In this document: one piece after another, positions 43,588 through 52,058 of the stretch
How the letters are laid out: each line of letters begins with the position of its first letter
Numbering within the stretch: position 1 is the stretch's first letter
From: an uncultured Tenacibaculum sp.
GTDB taxonomy: Bacteria; Bacteroidota; Bacteroidia; Flavobacteriales; Flavobacteriaceae
Length of the DNA stretch: 64,000 nt
Direction of reading: 5' to 3'
Assembly (NCBI RefSeq): GCF_947502995.1
Contig: NZ_CANNBW010000013.1
Location: 1 to 64,000, forward strand
The notes under the pieces: model-generated
What the model was told of the DNA's origin: nothing
The model's input: only the letters and a program-made list of their open reading frames with translations
The model's database searches: none
Made by a program: the position numbers and the translations under genes

Positions 43588-44382
43588 TTATTTTAATAAA
43601 GCGTATCCAATAGCAATTACACCTACAATTGCACAGTAAATAGAAAAGTAAGAAAGTTTACTTTTTTTCACTAAAGCAATCATCCATTGACAAGCTAGCA
43701 ATCCGGTAACAAAAGCAGCAACAAAACCAGCAGAAATCGGAACAATTTCAGAAGATTGAAAATTAATATCTCCTCCTAAAATATCTTTCGCAATTTTACC
43801 AAAAATTAAAGGTACAACCATTAAAAATGAAAAACGCGCGGCTTTTGTTCTATCTATTCCTAATAATACAGATGTCGAAATTGTTGCTCCAGATCTAGAA
43901 ATTCCAGGTAACATTGCTATTGCTTGAGAAATACCAATAACTAGAGAGTTAGAAAAAGACACGTTTTTTTCTGTATTTTTTGCTTTATCTGCCAACAATA
44001 AAAGTAAAGCAGTTACTAAAAGCATAAAACCAATTAGTAGTATGTTTTTGCTGAAAAAGGTTTCTAATTGTTCTTCAAACAACAATCCAATAATTACTGC
44101 AGGAATCATTGAGATTACAATTTTTGCTGAAAATTGAGACTCTTCATTCCATTTAAATTGAAATAAACCTTTAAAAATTTGGGCAACTTCTTTTCTAAAA
44201 ATTACCAACGTACTTAAAGCAGTTGCAAAATGCAAAACAACAGTAAAAGTTAAGCTTTCTTTTGGTACAGAATTATCACCTAAAATGGCTTTTACCAATT
44301 CTAAATGTCCACTCGATGAAACAGGTAAAAACTCAGTTAATCCTTGAATAATTCCAAGGATAATCGCTTCTAAAATATCCAT
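43588..44382 (-). CDS. uppP: Undecaprenyl-diphosphatase
   Basis: UppP recycles undecaprenyl diphosphate to the monophosphate carrier used in cell-wall synthesis. The 264-residue protein has about seven or eight membrane helices. It carries the active-site segments GLTEFLPVSSSGHLEL near the N-terminus and MLPGISRSGATIS in the middle. It lies between the DUF3098 and truB genes, with gaps of 2 and 4 bp. Confidence 0.95.
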   Translation of the reverse strand: MDILEAIILGIIQGLTEFLPVSSSGHLELVKAILGDNSVPKESLTFTVVLHFATALSTLVIFRKEVAQIFKGLFQFKWNEESQFSAKIVISMIPAVIIGLLFEEQLETFFSKNILLIGFMLLVTALLLLLADKAKNTEKNVSFSNSLVIGISQAIAMLPGISRSGATISTSVLLGIDRTKAARFSFLMVVPLIFGKIAKDILGGDINFQSSEIVPISAGFVAAFVTGLLACQWMIALVKKSKLSYFSIYCAIVGVIAIGYALLK

Positions 44383-44384
44383 AG

Positions 44385-44630
44385 TTATTTTTTAGGGTTG
44401 GCTAAAATAGCATATATTTCAATACCTAAACCAATAATAACTAAAGTAGGAGCTAAACGTATTCTTCTCCAACTGTATAATTCTTCGTTAAATACATTAG
44501 GATCATCACTTCCGCCACCTGCCATTAAAATAAATCCTAAGGCAATAACAGCTAAACCAATTAGCATGATTTTATAATTTCGTTTACCGAATAAAAATTC
44601 TGGTTGTTCTGAATTTTTATTTTTTTCCAT
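44385..44630 (-). CDS. DUF3098 small membrane protein
   Basis: The 81-residue protein with two membrane spans (IMLIGLAVIALGFILM and APTLVIIGLGIEIYAIL) fits DUF3098, a family seen in Bacteroidota between ftsX and uppP. The GG-DDPNVFNEELYSWRRI motif between the spans is diagnostic. The role is unknown, perhaps linked to division or wall-lipid recycling by context. Confidence 0.85.
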   Translation of the reverse strand: MEKNKNSEQPEFLFGKRNYKIMLIGLAVIALGFILMAGGGSDDPNVFNEELYSWRRIRLAPTLVIIGLGIEIYAILANPKK

Positions 44631-44633
44631 AGT

Positions 44634-45512
44634 TTAATAATATAAATCGTTGGTTTGTAAGTTTAAGAATCGTTGTGTTGCAAAATACGTGCTAATCCAC
44701 GAAATAATAAATGCAGCAGTTAAAATTCCAACTGCTAAATAAATTAATGAAATATAGTCTTTTACCAATTCTAAAGTTGGTATGTTTTTATCAATATAAT
44801 AAATCATAACACCTAAAGCTAACAATGCTAAAAATGCACCAATAAAACCTAAGCGTATACTTTGCCAAATAAAAGGCTTTCTAATAAATCGTTTTGTGGC
44901 ACCTACCATTTGCATGGTTTTAATATTAAAACGCTTTGCGTAAATAGATAAACGAATAGAACTGTTAATTAAAATCACAGAAACCACTGCGAAAAATCCA
45001 CTTAAAACTAAAAGCCAGAAACTTATTTTTTTTATGTTCTTAGTCAGTTGCTCTACCAATGGTTTATCATAAGATATATCTGCAATGAAAGTGTTTTTTT
45101 CAAATTCTTTTCTAAGTTCTTCCATTTTCTCAGGAGTAACAAAATCTGCTTTTAAATACAAATCAATTCCATTTTTAAGTGGATTCGTTCCCAAGAAATC
45201 AAGAAAGTCTTCTCCTAAATCTTTGCTATAAGTTTGTGCAGCTTCTTCTTTAGATATGTAAAAAAGTTCTCTTGTAAAAGGTTTTTCAGTTAACGATTTT
45301 CGAAAAGATTCTATCTGATCTTTAGTTACGTCATCTTTTAAGAATAAAGACATTACTACTTCTTGCTTAAAGTGATTAGCAACTTTAGTAGATTTTAATA
45401 AAACTAAACCTAAAATTCCTATCATAAATAACACAATAGCAATACTAATGATTACTGAAGCGTATGAAGATCGCAAGCGTCTTTTTTGAAAAGAATCGAA
45501 AGAATTCGTCAT
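44634..45512 (-). CDS. ftsX: Cell-division ABC transporter permease FtsX
   Basis: FtsX works with FtsE and activates peptidoglycan hydrolases at the septum. The 292-residue protein has one N-terminal span, an extracytoplasmic domain with FLKDDVTKDQIESFRKSL, and three C-terminal spans with the NTMQMVGATKRFIRKPFIWQS-like segment. Its partner gene ftsE is not next to it here. It is first in a ftsX-DUF3098-uppP-truB cluster on the minus strand. Confidence 0.93.
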   Translation of the reverse strand: MTNSFDSFQKRRLRSSYASVIISIAIVLFMIGILGLVLLKSTKVANHFKQEVVMSLFLKDDVTKDQIESFRKSLTEKPFTRELFYISKEEAAQTYSKDLGEDFLDFLGTNPLKNGIDLYLKADFVTPEKMEELRKEFEKNTFIADISYDKPLVEQLTKNIKKISFWLLVLSGFFAVVSVILINSSIRLSIYAKRFNIKTMQMVGATKRFIRKPFIWQSIRLGFIGAFLALLALGVMIYYIDKNIPTLELVKDYISLIYLAVGILTAAFIISWISTYFATQRFLNLQTNDLYY

Positions 45513-45609
45513 TAATGTGCACTATTTAATTCGCAAGTTACAAATAATTGATATAAACTGATAAAGTTTATATGATGAAGGTTGTTTTTTAGGAATTAAT
45601 TATAAAAAA

Positions 45610-45643
45610 AAACAGGAGCGAAGAAGTAGTTTCGCTCCTGTTT
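45610..45643 (-). terminator. Terminator after a lipoprotein gene
   Basis: AAACAGGAGCGAA/TTCGCTCCTGTTT forms a 13-bp stem, with a T-run on the minus strand, 31 bp past the stop of the lipoprotein at 45674. Confidence 0.85.
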
Positions 45644-45673
45644 GGAAGGATGTTGAAAAAGTATGAAGTATGT

Positions 45674-46273
45674 TTATTGTTTTATAAAGTTTACTGTAAT
45701 GCAGTCTGAAAACTTACCACATTTTGGAGATTCAGCTTCGTAACAAACTTCTACAGTACCAGATTGCTGAATGTGATCTTCAATTAATACAAATCTTGGA
45801 CTTCTAGGTGTTACTTCTGTACCATTAATTGTCCATTTTACTGAACCGTTTACAATATCAGTAATTCCTAAAGTGTTTACACCTACAAATTGTTTATTAC
45901 GTACTGTAAATTCAAATGCGCCTTGAAATAAAGAACAGTCTATTGGCGTTGGTGGGCCAGGTGTTTCTTCTTCAGAGTTATTTCCATCTTGTCCGTTACC
46001 ATTGTCTCCATTATTTCCATTGTTGTCATTATCTGAATCTTCATCAGTATTACCATTATTATCAGAATCTGAACCGTTGTTAGTATCTCCATCTGTAGAA
46101 TTATCTCCATCTTGATCTGTGTTATCGCCATTATTATCAGAATCTCCATCTAAAGCTCCTTCAGCCTCATCGGTAATTTCTGTTAGGGGATTTTGCTCAT
46201 CTACTAAGTTTTCATTTTGTTGACAAGAAGTAAGAACCAAAGTGAATACAATTAAAAGCTTTAAAAATTTCAT
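45674..46273 (-). CDS. Lipoprotein with Asp/Asn/Gly-rich linker
   Basis: The 199-residue protein has a lipobox (LVLTSCQQN, Cys17). A long low-complexity linker follows at about residues 37-105, built from D, N, G, S and T (SDNNGDNTDQDGD and similar), then a PGPPTP segment. A C-terminal beta-domain with four cysteines (CSLF, CYEA, KCGKFSDC) likely holds disulfides. The linker resembles calcium-binding thrombospondin-type repeats but is too degenerate to prove this. Single gene with its own terminator. Confidence 0.75.
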   Translation of the reverse strand: MKFLKLLIVFTLVLTSCQQNENLVDEQNPLTEITDEAEGALDGDSDNNGDNTDQDGDNSTDGDTNNGSDSDNNGNTDEDSDNDNNGNNGDNGNGQDGNNSEEETPGPPTPIDCSLFQGAFEFTVRNKQFVGVNTLGITDIVNGSVKWTINGTEVTPRSPRFVLIEDHIQQSGTVEVCYEAESPKCGKFSDCITVNFIKQ

Positions 46274-46325
46274 TATGTAAATAGTTTTATGTTTTTAACA
46301 GTACTAATACAACTGAATAAAAAAA

Positions 46326-46350
46326 CACCCTACACTTTTTTTAAAAAAAA
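46326..46350 (-). terminator. Terminator after the epimerase gene
   Basis: CACCCTACA and TGTAGGGTG pair around a T7A8 loop, with a T-run beyond the stem on the minus strand. It ends the transcript reaching from the methylmalonyl-CoA epimerase gene. Confidence 0.8.
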
Positions 46351-46397
46351 TGTAGGGTGAGTTTTAATGTTTTTATTTTTAAAGTTTTATAAGCCTG

Positions 46398-46799
46398 CTA
46401 TTTTATCTCTTGGCAAAGTTCTATAAGTACTCCGTTAGTAGATTTTGGGTGTAAAAAAGCCACAAGTTTATTATCGGCTCCTTTTTTAGGTGTTTCATTT
46501 AATACAATAAATCCTTCGCCTTTTAAGCGAGTAATTTCAGCTTCAATGTCTTCAACAGCAAATGCAATATGATGAATTCCTTCTCCTTTTTTCTCAATAA
46601 ATTTTGCAATTGGACTATCTGGTTTTGTCGCTTCTAACAGTTCTATTTTGTTAGGTCCAGTTTTAAAAAATGAAGTCTTTACACCTTCACTTTCTACTTC
46701 TTCAATTTTATAATGTGCTTCACCAAAAAGAGAAGCAAATAAAGCATTCGATTTTTCGATACTTTTTACTGCAATACCAATGTGTTCGATTTTGTCCAT
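46398..46799 (-). CDS. mce: Methylmalonyl-CoA epimerase
   Basis: The enzyme interconverts the 2R and 2S forms of methylmalonyl-CoA in the propionate route. The 133-residue protein starts at MDKIEHIGIAVKSI, six codons inside a longer frame, because this start is standard for the family. Vicinal-oxygen-chelate metal ligands are visible: His in EHIGIAV, GIHHIAFAV, and a glutamate in GVLIELCQ. It is the last gene of a minus-strand cluster that starts with the DUF2589 genes, 39 bp after the preceding stop. Functional linkage with them is not expected. Confidence 0.92.
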   Translation of the reverse strand: MDKIEHIGIAVKSIEKSNALFASLFGEAHYKIEEVESEGVKTSFFKTGPNKIELLEATKPDSPIAKFIEKKGEGIHHIAFAVEDIEAEITRLKGEGFIVLNETPKKGADNKLVAFLHPKSTNGVLIELCQEIK

Positions 46800-46838
46800 A
46801 ATCAAATAAAAATTCAAGACAAAATTAAAGAAATAGAT

Positions 46839-47381
46839 TTAAAAATCGTTTAAATCTATTTCTTCAGCCATTACCAATAAAATGTCAGATTTATGTAATA
46901 ATGATAAAACTTGTAATGTTATACTTCTTAGTTGTTCGTGTGTATTACAAAAGTGCCATATACCTTCTAAAAAATGTGTGAAGTCTGTTTTTTTATCAAG
47001 TTTAAAAGCTTTGGTTTGTGCTACTAAATTTAATAATTGTTGTATAAGTTCTCTTGCTTGTTGTGTTTTTTGAGTAAAAATTGCATTCGTTTCCCAAATA
47101 TCATGTTGTGCTTGTTTTAACAAACGGGCAGTAAAACTATATTGTTCCTTACGTTTCCCTCTTGCACTAGGAACATAAGTAACAAGTTCTGCTCTTATAG
47201 CCGCTATTTGTGATACCTGCGGAAGATTATTTTTTTTCAAAATCTCTTCTGTATCAAATAACCAATTTCTAAATTCAGAGATACTAGTACTATTTTTTGA
47301 TTCTATTAAGTTTGTTAGCTGATGTATTTCTAGTAACTTTTCATTTAGTGCTTTAACGATATTTATTTTTGAAGGACGCAT
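46839..47381 (-). CDS. Hypothetical helical protein of the DUF2589 operon
   Basis: The 180-residue protein is almost entirely helical, with many leucines and glutamines and two or three coiled-coil stretches. It has no signal, membrane span or enzyme motif. Third in the three-gene unit, 2 bp after the preceding stop codon, it is likely translationally coupled to the 224-residue protein. I do not recognise its family. Confidence 0.65.
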   Translation of the reverse strand: MRPSKINIVKALNEKLLEIHQLTNLIESKNSTSISEFRNWLFDTEEILKKNNLPQVSQIAAIRAELVTYVPSARGKRKEQYSFTARLLKQAQHDIWETNAIFTQKTQQARELIQQLLNLVAQTKAFKLDKKTDFTHFLEGIWHFCNTHEQLRSITLQVLSLLHKSDILLVMAEEIDLNDF

Positions 47382-47383
47382 AA

Positions 47384-48058
47384 TTATTCAGGTAAAAGTT
47401 TCATATTGGTGCTTCCATCTTCATTAGCTGTAGAATGCCATTCCATTCCGTCTTCACTCAATTTCAATTTAATTTGAATGATGTTTTCTGGTTTTATTTC
47501 TCTTAATTCATTGGCTTGTACAATCACTTTTGTTTGATGTTGTATCAATTGTTTTTTCTGAATACGAGGTGTAAGTTCAGTTTTTATCTTTTGAATTAAA
47601 CTTTCAATTTTAATATTATCGTCGATTCTACTCATGTATAATTCGGCTAAATTTTTCGAAAGTGATTCCATTGCAGCTTCTTTTTGTGTATCATCTGCTT
47701 TAATTCGTTTTTCTAAGTTTTCTGTTTCTTTAGCGATAGCACTTCTTAAAATTGTTGAAGTTTTTCTGTCAAACGAAGAAGTTTTAGAAAAATCTTTTAA
47801 TACAGAATATGTTGCAGAGTTAAACTGAATATTATCGATGGGTTGATAATCTTTTTCTTGTTCACTTTCTAACTCTCCAATGGCAACAGGAATATTTAAT
47901 TCAATGTCTGGTGTACGAAAACGAGGAATAGAAAACGTTTTTAGTAAATTGTCTTTAGCATAAATCTCGGCAATTCTGGCAGACTCAAGGTCTGCCATCA
48001 TTCTTGCCTGATTAATTCCTACGACTAAAGAACTTAAGTAGTCTTTTAAATCAATCAT
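47384..48058 (-). CDS. Hypothetical protein, DUF2589-like partner
   Basis: The 224-residue protein starts MIDLKDYLSSLVVGINQARMM. It has an AKDNLLKTFSIPRFRTPDIELNIPVAIGELE segment recalling the LPLL-PIP core of DUF2589 proteins, and a helical C-terminus. No signal peptide. The gene sits between the DUF2589 gene (17 bp upstream) and the helical-protein gene, all three on one strand. Possibly a second subunit of a complex; unproven. Confidence 0.62.
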   Translation of the reverse strand: MIDLKDYLSSLVVGINQARMMADLESARIAEIYAKDNLLKTFSIPRFRTPDIELNIPVAIGELESEQEKDYQPIDNIQFNSATYSVLKDFSKTSSFDRKTSTILRSAIAKETENLEKRIKADDTQKEAAMESLSKNLAELYMSRIDDNIKIESLIQKIKTELTPRIQKKQLIQHQTKVIVQANELREIKPENIIQIKLKLSEDGMEWHSTANEDGSTNMKLLPE

Positions 48059-48075
48059 TTGTTCTGGTTTTTAGT

Positions 48076-48975
48076 TTATTCTACTGGTTGAGAAACAATA
48101 GCGTCTTCTAAAATTCCTAGAAGTTTTTCCATTCCTTCTGGTATTTCATCTTGACTCACTTTTACTTTTACACCTAAGTGGAAAGTTTTATCAATTTTAT
48201 GTCCTTGACGCGAATTTCTTTGGTAAGAAATACTGGTGTTTAATTTTACAGTATTCGTGTTTTTATTTACGTTAAACACTCCTGGTCCTAAGGCATAATT
48301 TTTATTTGTGTTTTGATTTCCATACGAAAAACCAGTGTTGAATTTAAATTCACTACCAACACGCTTATATTCCATTGAAGTAATTTTCGCATTAAAATCG
48401 ATATTTCCTTCTTCTACACGAATAAAAGGAATAGGCATCATGGTAATAATAGGAACCTGTAATTGCATTTCTTCGAATTGTGCTGGTACAGCATCTTTAT
48501 CTTCGGTTGTAATATCGAATTCAGCTCCAGTACCAGATCCGCCAGTAGCCGCAGCACCATTTTCATCGTCAATTCCTGTTAATTCTAAATTTGTGCTAAT
48601 TTGTGTAATAGCTCCTGTGTTACTTACAGCAGTAACTTCAATAGATAATCCACCAGCAGTTAAAATGTCTCCTACAACATAATTAGTACCAGCAGCGCTA
48701 ATAGTTACACTATCAAGCTTTCCTTTAATAGCAGGTTGGTATGGCGCTACCATTTTAGGATATTTAAAGCTTACATAAATAGGTTCTCCTGGTTTTATTT
48801 CACCAGTAGCTTCATCTTCAGTATCTGGTGTAAAACCAACACTTTTTACAAAATCTACAGTAGATAACGCGGCTTTAGATTGCGCATCAACAATAGCGCT
48901 TAAAGGTCCCCCTATCATACCTGCAAAGTCAATACTAGCCAATTCCTGACCAGGATTGTAGTTTGATAAACTCAT
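48076..48975 (-). CDS. DUF2589-family protein with a phage-like insertion
   Basis: The 299-residue protein fits DUF2589 at its N-terminus (IGGPLSAIVDAQSKAALSTVDFVKSVGFTPD) and later (VPIITMMPIPFIRVEEGNIDFNAKITSMEYK). Between them, residues 81-161 form a Gly/Thr/Ala-rich block (DSVTISAAGTNYVVGDILTA and SGTGAEFDI) that looks like repeats in phage tail or neck proteins. The family usually lacks such a block. No signal or membrane span. First gene of a likely three-gene operon. Function unknown. Confidence 0.7.
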   Translation of the reverse strand: MSLSNYNPGQELASIDFAGMIGGPLSAIVDAQSKAALSTVDFVKSVGFTPDTEDEATGEIKPGEPIYVSFKYPKMVAPYQPAIKGKLDSVTISAAGTNYVVGDILTAGGLSIEVTAVSNTGAITQISTNLELTGIDDENGAAATGGSGTGAEFDITTEDKDAVPAQFEEMQLQVPIITMMPIPFIRVEEGNIDFNAKITSMEYKRVGSEFKFNTGFSYGNQNTNKNYALGPGVFNVNKNTNTVKLNTSISYQRNSRQGHKIDKTFHLGVKVKVSQDEIPEGMEKLLGILEDAIVSQPVE

Positions 48976-49313
48976 AATAGTAATTTTATTGATTAAATGC
49001 CTACTCTATTTTCGTGGCTTTTCGGCTGTCGCCACTCTTGTATTTCGAAATAGCAACAACAAAATTCAATAAAAACTAAAGTTAAAAGACAAGTACTAGC
49101 ACTTGAAAAAATAGAGGTAATACCCTGTATTTTTTGGAGTGATTTTCACAAGCGCCATAATAAAACAATGATTGAAATTTCGTTAGGAAATACATTTCAT
49201 AAGTTTTACCTTTGTTAAAAATTGTTAGTTTAAATTTTCTACATAAAAATTGCATTTTAAAATATAGAAAATTAGCTATTTACTTATTTATTAACCATTA
49301 TTATAATTTAATT
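48976..49313. other. Intergenic region between DUF2589 operon and lipoprotein gene
   Basis: These 338 bp contain no convincing gene. A hairpin GTGGC/GCCAC lies near the DUF2589 gene start, on its transcript side. On the plus strand a TACCTTTG -7 box is seen at 49207-49214. The two operons are divergent here. Confidence 0.6.
49207..49214 (+). promoter_or_regulatory. -7 box of the first paralogous lipoprotein gene
   Basis: TACCTTTG matches TAnnTTTG. The ATG used here is 100 bp downstream at 49314; an upstream TTG frame is rejected. Confidence 0.45.
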
Positions 49314-49838
49314 ATGAAAACAATTAAAGTTGTTACGCTTGCCATATTGGTAAGTGCGGTTACGTTTGTTGCGTGCCAAAAAGATGAAGACACAGTTACT
49401 CCAGAAACACAAGTGGCAGAAGCTGTAAAACCAGCACAAGCTATTTCGTATGAAAAAGCTAGAGTATTACAAAAAGAATATATAGAAACCAGAGCAAATG
49501 TGCTAAACAAAGCTTTACAATCTCGTGGTGTAATACAAGGGGAAGACGTACGTGATTACTATTATGACTTAGAAGTTCTAGAACAGTATATTGCATATTT
49601 TAAAGCAGAAGCAAAGAAAAAAGGATATGATAATTTGGGTTTACGAATTCACTTAGGAGCATATCCAAATCAAGAACATTATAACGAACCAGGTAATAGT
49701 ACTATTTTTATAATGCCTACTCATAAGTTAGAAGATAAAAACAAGAGACTATTATTAAATAGTGATGTTTTAAATGCTGAAGGGATAGATGCTTTAAATC
49801 TAGCGACAGGAGGTAGGCCACCCGTTGATTTAGAATAA
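49314..49838 (+). CDS. Small lipoprotein, paralogue A
   Basis: The 174-residue protein starts MKTIKVVTLAILVSAVTFVACQKD (lipobox Cys21). It shares an extended core with the next lipoprotein: QAISYEKARVLQKEYIETRA, QGEDVRDYYYDLEVLEQYIAY, AKKKGYDNLGLRIHLGAYP, then a Gly/Pro-rich C-terminal end GGRPPVDLE. No family is recognised. It is followed by a terminator, so it is transcribed apart from paralogue B. Confidence 0.75.
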   Translation: MKTIKVVTLAILVSAVTFVACQKDEDTVTPETQVAEAVKPAQAISYEKARVLQKEYIETRANVLNKALQSRGVIQGEDVRDYYYDLEVLEQYIAYFKAEAKKKGYDNLGLRIHLGAYPNQEHYNEPGNSTIFIMPTHKLEDKNKRLLLNSDVLNAEGIDALNLATGGRPPVDLE

Positions 49839-49860
49839 AACTCCATAATATTAATAAATT

Positions 49861-49891
49861 AAAAACTCCTATTTCGGTAGGAGTTTTTTTT
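49861..49891 (+). terminator. Terminator after lipoprotein A
   Basis: AAAACTCCTA/TAGGAGTTTT with a short loop is followed by a T-run, 22 bp past the stop codon. Confidence 0.85.
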
Positions 49892-50047
49892 GAACAATAG
49901 TTTTTTTCAATTTCTATCTGTTAAACCCTGAAAACCTAATAGGAAAGACCCTGAGTGGTAAAAGGTGTTTTTCCTGTATTTTATTTTTAAAAACTTGATT
50001 TACTTGATCTCTCGAAAAAAAGCTATTTTTTTTCAATAATATCCCTG

Positions 50048-50055
50048 TATTTTTG
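50048..50055 (+). promoter_or_regulatory. -7 box of the second paralogous lipoprotein gene
   Basis: TATTTTTG fits TAnnTTTG and overlaps the start of a longer frame, so the true start is the ATG at 50080. Confidence 0.5.
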
Positions 50056-50079
50056 GCTATGAATTTAAACAAAAACATC

Positions 50080-50634
50080 ATGAAAAAAATGAAACTACTA
50101 CTAGCAGTAACATGCACTTTTACTTTATTACTTACTTCTTGTGATTTAATAAACGGAGGAGGCGGAAATACAGGAAGCGGTGATAAATGCGAAAACTGTT
50201 ACGATTTTAATGGGCAAAAACCAAAGCAAGCAATTTCTAAAAAACAAGCATTAGTATTACAAAGAGAATATTTAGAAACTCGAGCAAAATTTTTAAATGA
50301 ACACTTAAATAGCCAAGGTCATATTAAAGGAGAAGATGTAAGAGATGTTTGGTATGATATAGAAACGATAAAGCAGTATATCGCTTATGTTGAAGCGGCT
50401 GCAAAGAAAAAAGGATACGAAGGAGTTGGTTTACGTTTGTATTTTGGAGCATATCCAAAAAATTATGATCGAGTAAAAACTCCAGGATATAGTACAATGT
50501 TCTTTGCTCCAACTTACAAGAAAAAAGGAGCAGTTATGAATTTTGTATACGACCATGGTGGAGATCACTTAATGGACGATGTAGATTATTTGAATGTAGG
50601 AATGGGAGGTTTACCTCCAAAAGATTTGAATTAA
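50080..50634 (+). CDS. Small lipoprotein, paralogue B
   Basis: The 184-residue protein starts MKKMKLLLAVTCTFTLLLTSCD (lipobox Cys). It aligns with paralogue A over nearly its full mature length: KQAISKKQALVLQREYLETRAK, KGEDVRDVWYDIETIKQYIAYV, AAKKKGYEGVGLRLYFGAYP and GGLPPKDLN. The core is more conserved than the ends. It is 4 bp from the next gene, so it may be in one unit with the membrane protein and two-component system. Confidence 0.78.
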   Translation: MKKMKLLLAVTCTFTLLLTSCDLINGGGGNTGSGDKCENCYDFNGQKPKQAISKKQALVLQREYLETRAKFLNEHLNSQGHIKGEDVRDVWYDIETIKQYIAYVEAAAKKKGYEGVGLRLYFGAYPKNYDRVKTPGYSTMFFAPTYKKKGAVMNFVYDHGGDHLMDDVDYLNVGMGGLPPKDLN

Positions 50635-50638
50635 AAAA

Positions 50639-51274
50639 ATGAATCCAATTTTTTATTTATTTATTATACCGTTTTTTGAGCTTTTATGTTTGATTATCTC
50701 TTGGTATTCTTTTAATAAATATAGTCTAACGAATGAGAGATTTTTTCCTTATTTTTTGACTTATGTTTTTTTAAATGAGTTATTGGGAATTCTACTAAGT
50801 TTTATATTAGGTGTAGATAATAATTGGATTTATAATATATATTTTTTTATAAGTTTTAATTTTTACTTTTATTGGTATTATAAGATAATTAATAGTAGAA
50901 TATTAAAAAACATAATTCTTTTGTTCTCTGTATCTTTTTCTCTAGTAGCATTATATTTTTTTGTTAGTCTAAAATGGGATTATTATCATGAATTTACATT
51001 TATATTTGGAGCTATTCTAACTATTTTTGTAACTACATTTCATTTTTATGAATTACTTAATAATAACAAAGTTATTGTTGTAAATAATAATTTAAGTTTC
51101 TGGATATCAACAGGTCTCTTGATGTTTAATTTAGGGATGGTACCTCTAATGTTTTTTTCAAAAATATTTAATGCAAGTAATGAAGTGAGAATTTTAATAC
51201 TAATAAGTCTTAATTTTATTTTATATGCTTGTTATTCAATAGGATTCATTTTATGCAAACCGACCAAAGACTAG
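50639..51274 (+). CDS. Multi-span membrane protein upstream of a histidine kinase
   Basis: The 211-residue protein has about seven hydrophobic segments with short connections (for example FLIIPFFELLCLIISWYSF and VSFSLVALYFFVSL). It has no signal peptidase site and no known motif. Its 3' end overlaps the kinase start by 22 bp, strongly coupling them. Because that kinase has only a short N-terminal span, this protein may be its sensor subunit. That is inference. Confidence 0.65.
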   Translation: MNPIFYLFIIPFFELLCLIISWYSFNKYSLTNERFFPYFLTYVFLNELLGILLSFILGVDNNWIYNIYFFISFNFYFYWYYKIINSRILKNIILLFSVSFSLVALYFFVSLKWDYYHEFTFIFGAILTIFVTTFHFYELLNNNKVIVVNNNLSFWISTGLLMFNLGMVPLMFFSKIFNASNEVRILILISLNFILYACYSIGFILCKPTKD

Positions 51275-52002
51275 TTTTTATACTTACAACATTAATAGTG
51301 GTTTTAATGGCTTTAGTTGTTATTACTTTGTTTGTAGTATTTTCTAGAAAGAAAAACAGGTTATTACGCGAAAAATCTCAGGAGAAAAAACGTTTCGAGC
51401 GTGAAATTGCAGAAACACAAATAGAAATACGAGAAGAAACTTTAAGAAATATTAGTTGGGAGTTGCACGATAATATCGGGCAACTCTTAACTTTAGCAAA
51501 AATACAATTGCAAAACGCCACACCAGAAAGTTTAGATGATATTTCAGAAACAATTACTAAAAGTTTAAATGAAATACGCTCATTATCTAAACTCATCAAT
51601 CCAGAATTTATAAAGAATATAGCGTTAAAAGATGCTTTACAATTAGAAGTAGAACGTTTTAATCGTTTACAGTTTATAAAGGCAAGTTTGTATATTTCTG
51701 GAGAAGAAAAAGAATTAAATCAGAAACACGGGATAATTTTATTTCGAATTTTACAAGAATTTTTTTCCAATACTATAAAACATGCACGTGGATCGAAATT
51801 AGAAGTTTATTTAAATTTTGAGTTAGATAAACTTACAATTAAAGCTATAGACGACGGTGTAGGTTTTAATATGGAAGAGATTCAACAAAAAGGAATTGGC
51901 CTAGAAAACATGAAAACAAGAGCCAAACTTATTAATGCAGATATAAATTTAGAATCTAAGCCAAATATAGGCACAGAATTAAATATTTATTACTATTTTT
52001 AG
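51253..52002 (+). CDS. Sensor histidine kinase (HisKA_3 type)
   Basis: The 249-residue kinase, started at the ATG of MQTDQRLVF, has one membrane segment (residues 8-30). A coiled coil follows, then the phosphorylation box in NISWELHDNIGQLLTLAKIQ (His about 75). ATP-binding motifs follow: EFFSNTIKHARGSK (N-box), AIDDGVGFN and GIGLENMKTRA. It has no sensory domain of its own. The partner regulator gene starts 56 bp downstream. Confidence 0.88.
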   Translation: MQTDQRLVFILTTLIVVLMALVVITLFVVFSRKKNRLLREKSQEKKRFEREIAETQIEIREETLRNISWELHDNIGQLLTLAKIQLQNATPESLDDISETITKSLNEIRSLSKLINPEFIKNIALKDALQLEVERFNRLQFIKASLYISGEEKELNQKHGIILFRILQEFFSNTIKHARGSKLEVYLNFELDKLTIKAIDDGVGFNMEEIQQKGIGLENMKTRAKLINADINLESKPNIGTELNIYYYF

Positions 52003-52058
52003 AAAGCGTAATCCCCTTATGCAGTAGTTATTTACTAACTTATTTAACCCGTTTAACT

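Noticed and set aside
45940..46149. Repeat-rich frame inside the Asp/Asn/Gly linker of the lipoprotein at 45674
   Set aside because: Short-period nucleotide repeats in the linker create open alternate frames of Met/Ile/Thr-rich sequence; no independent gene.
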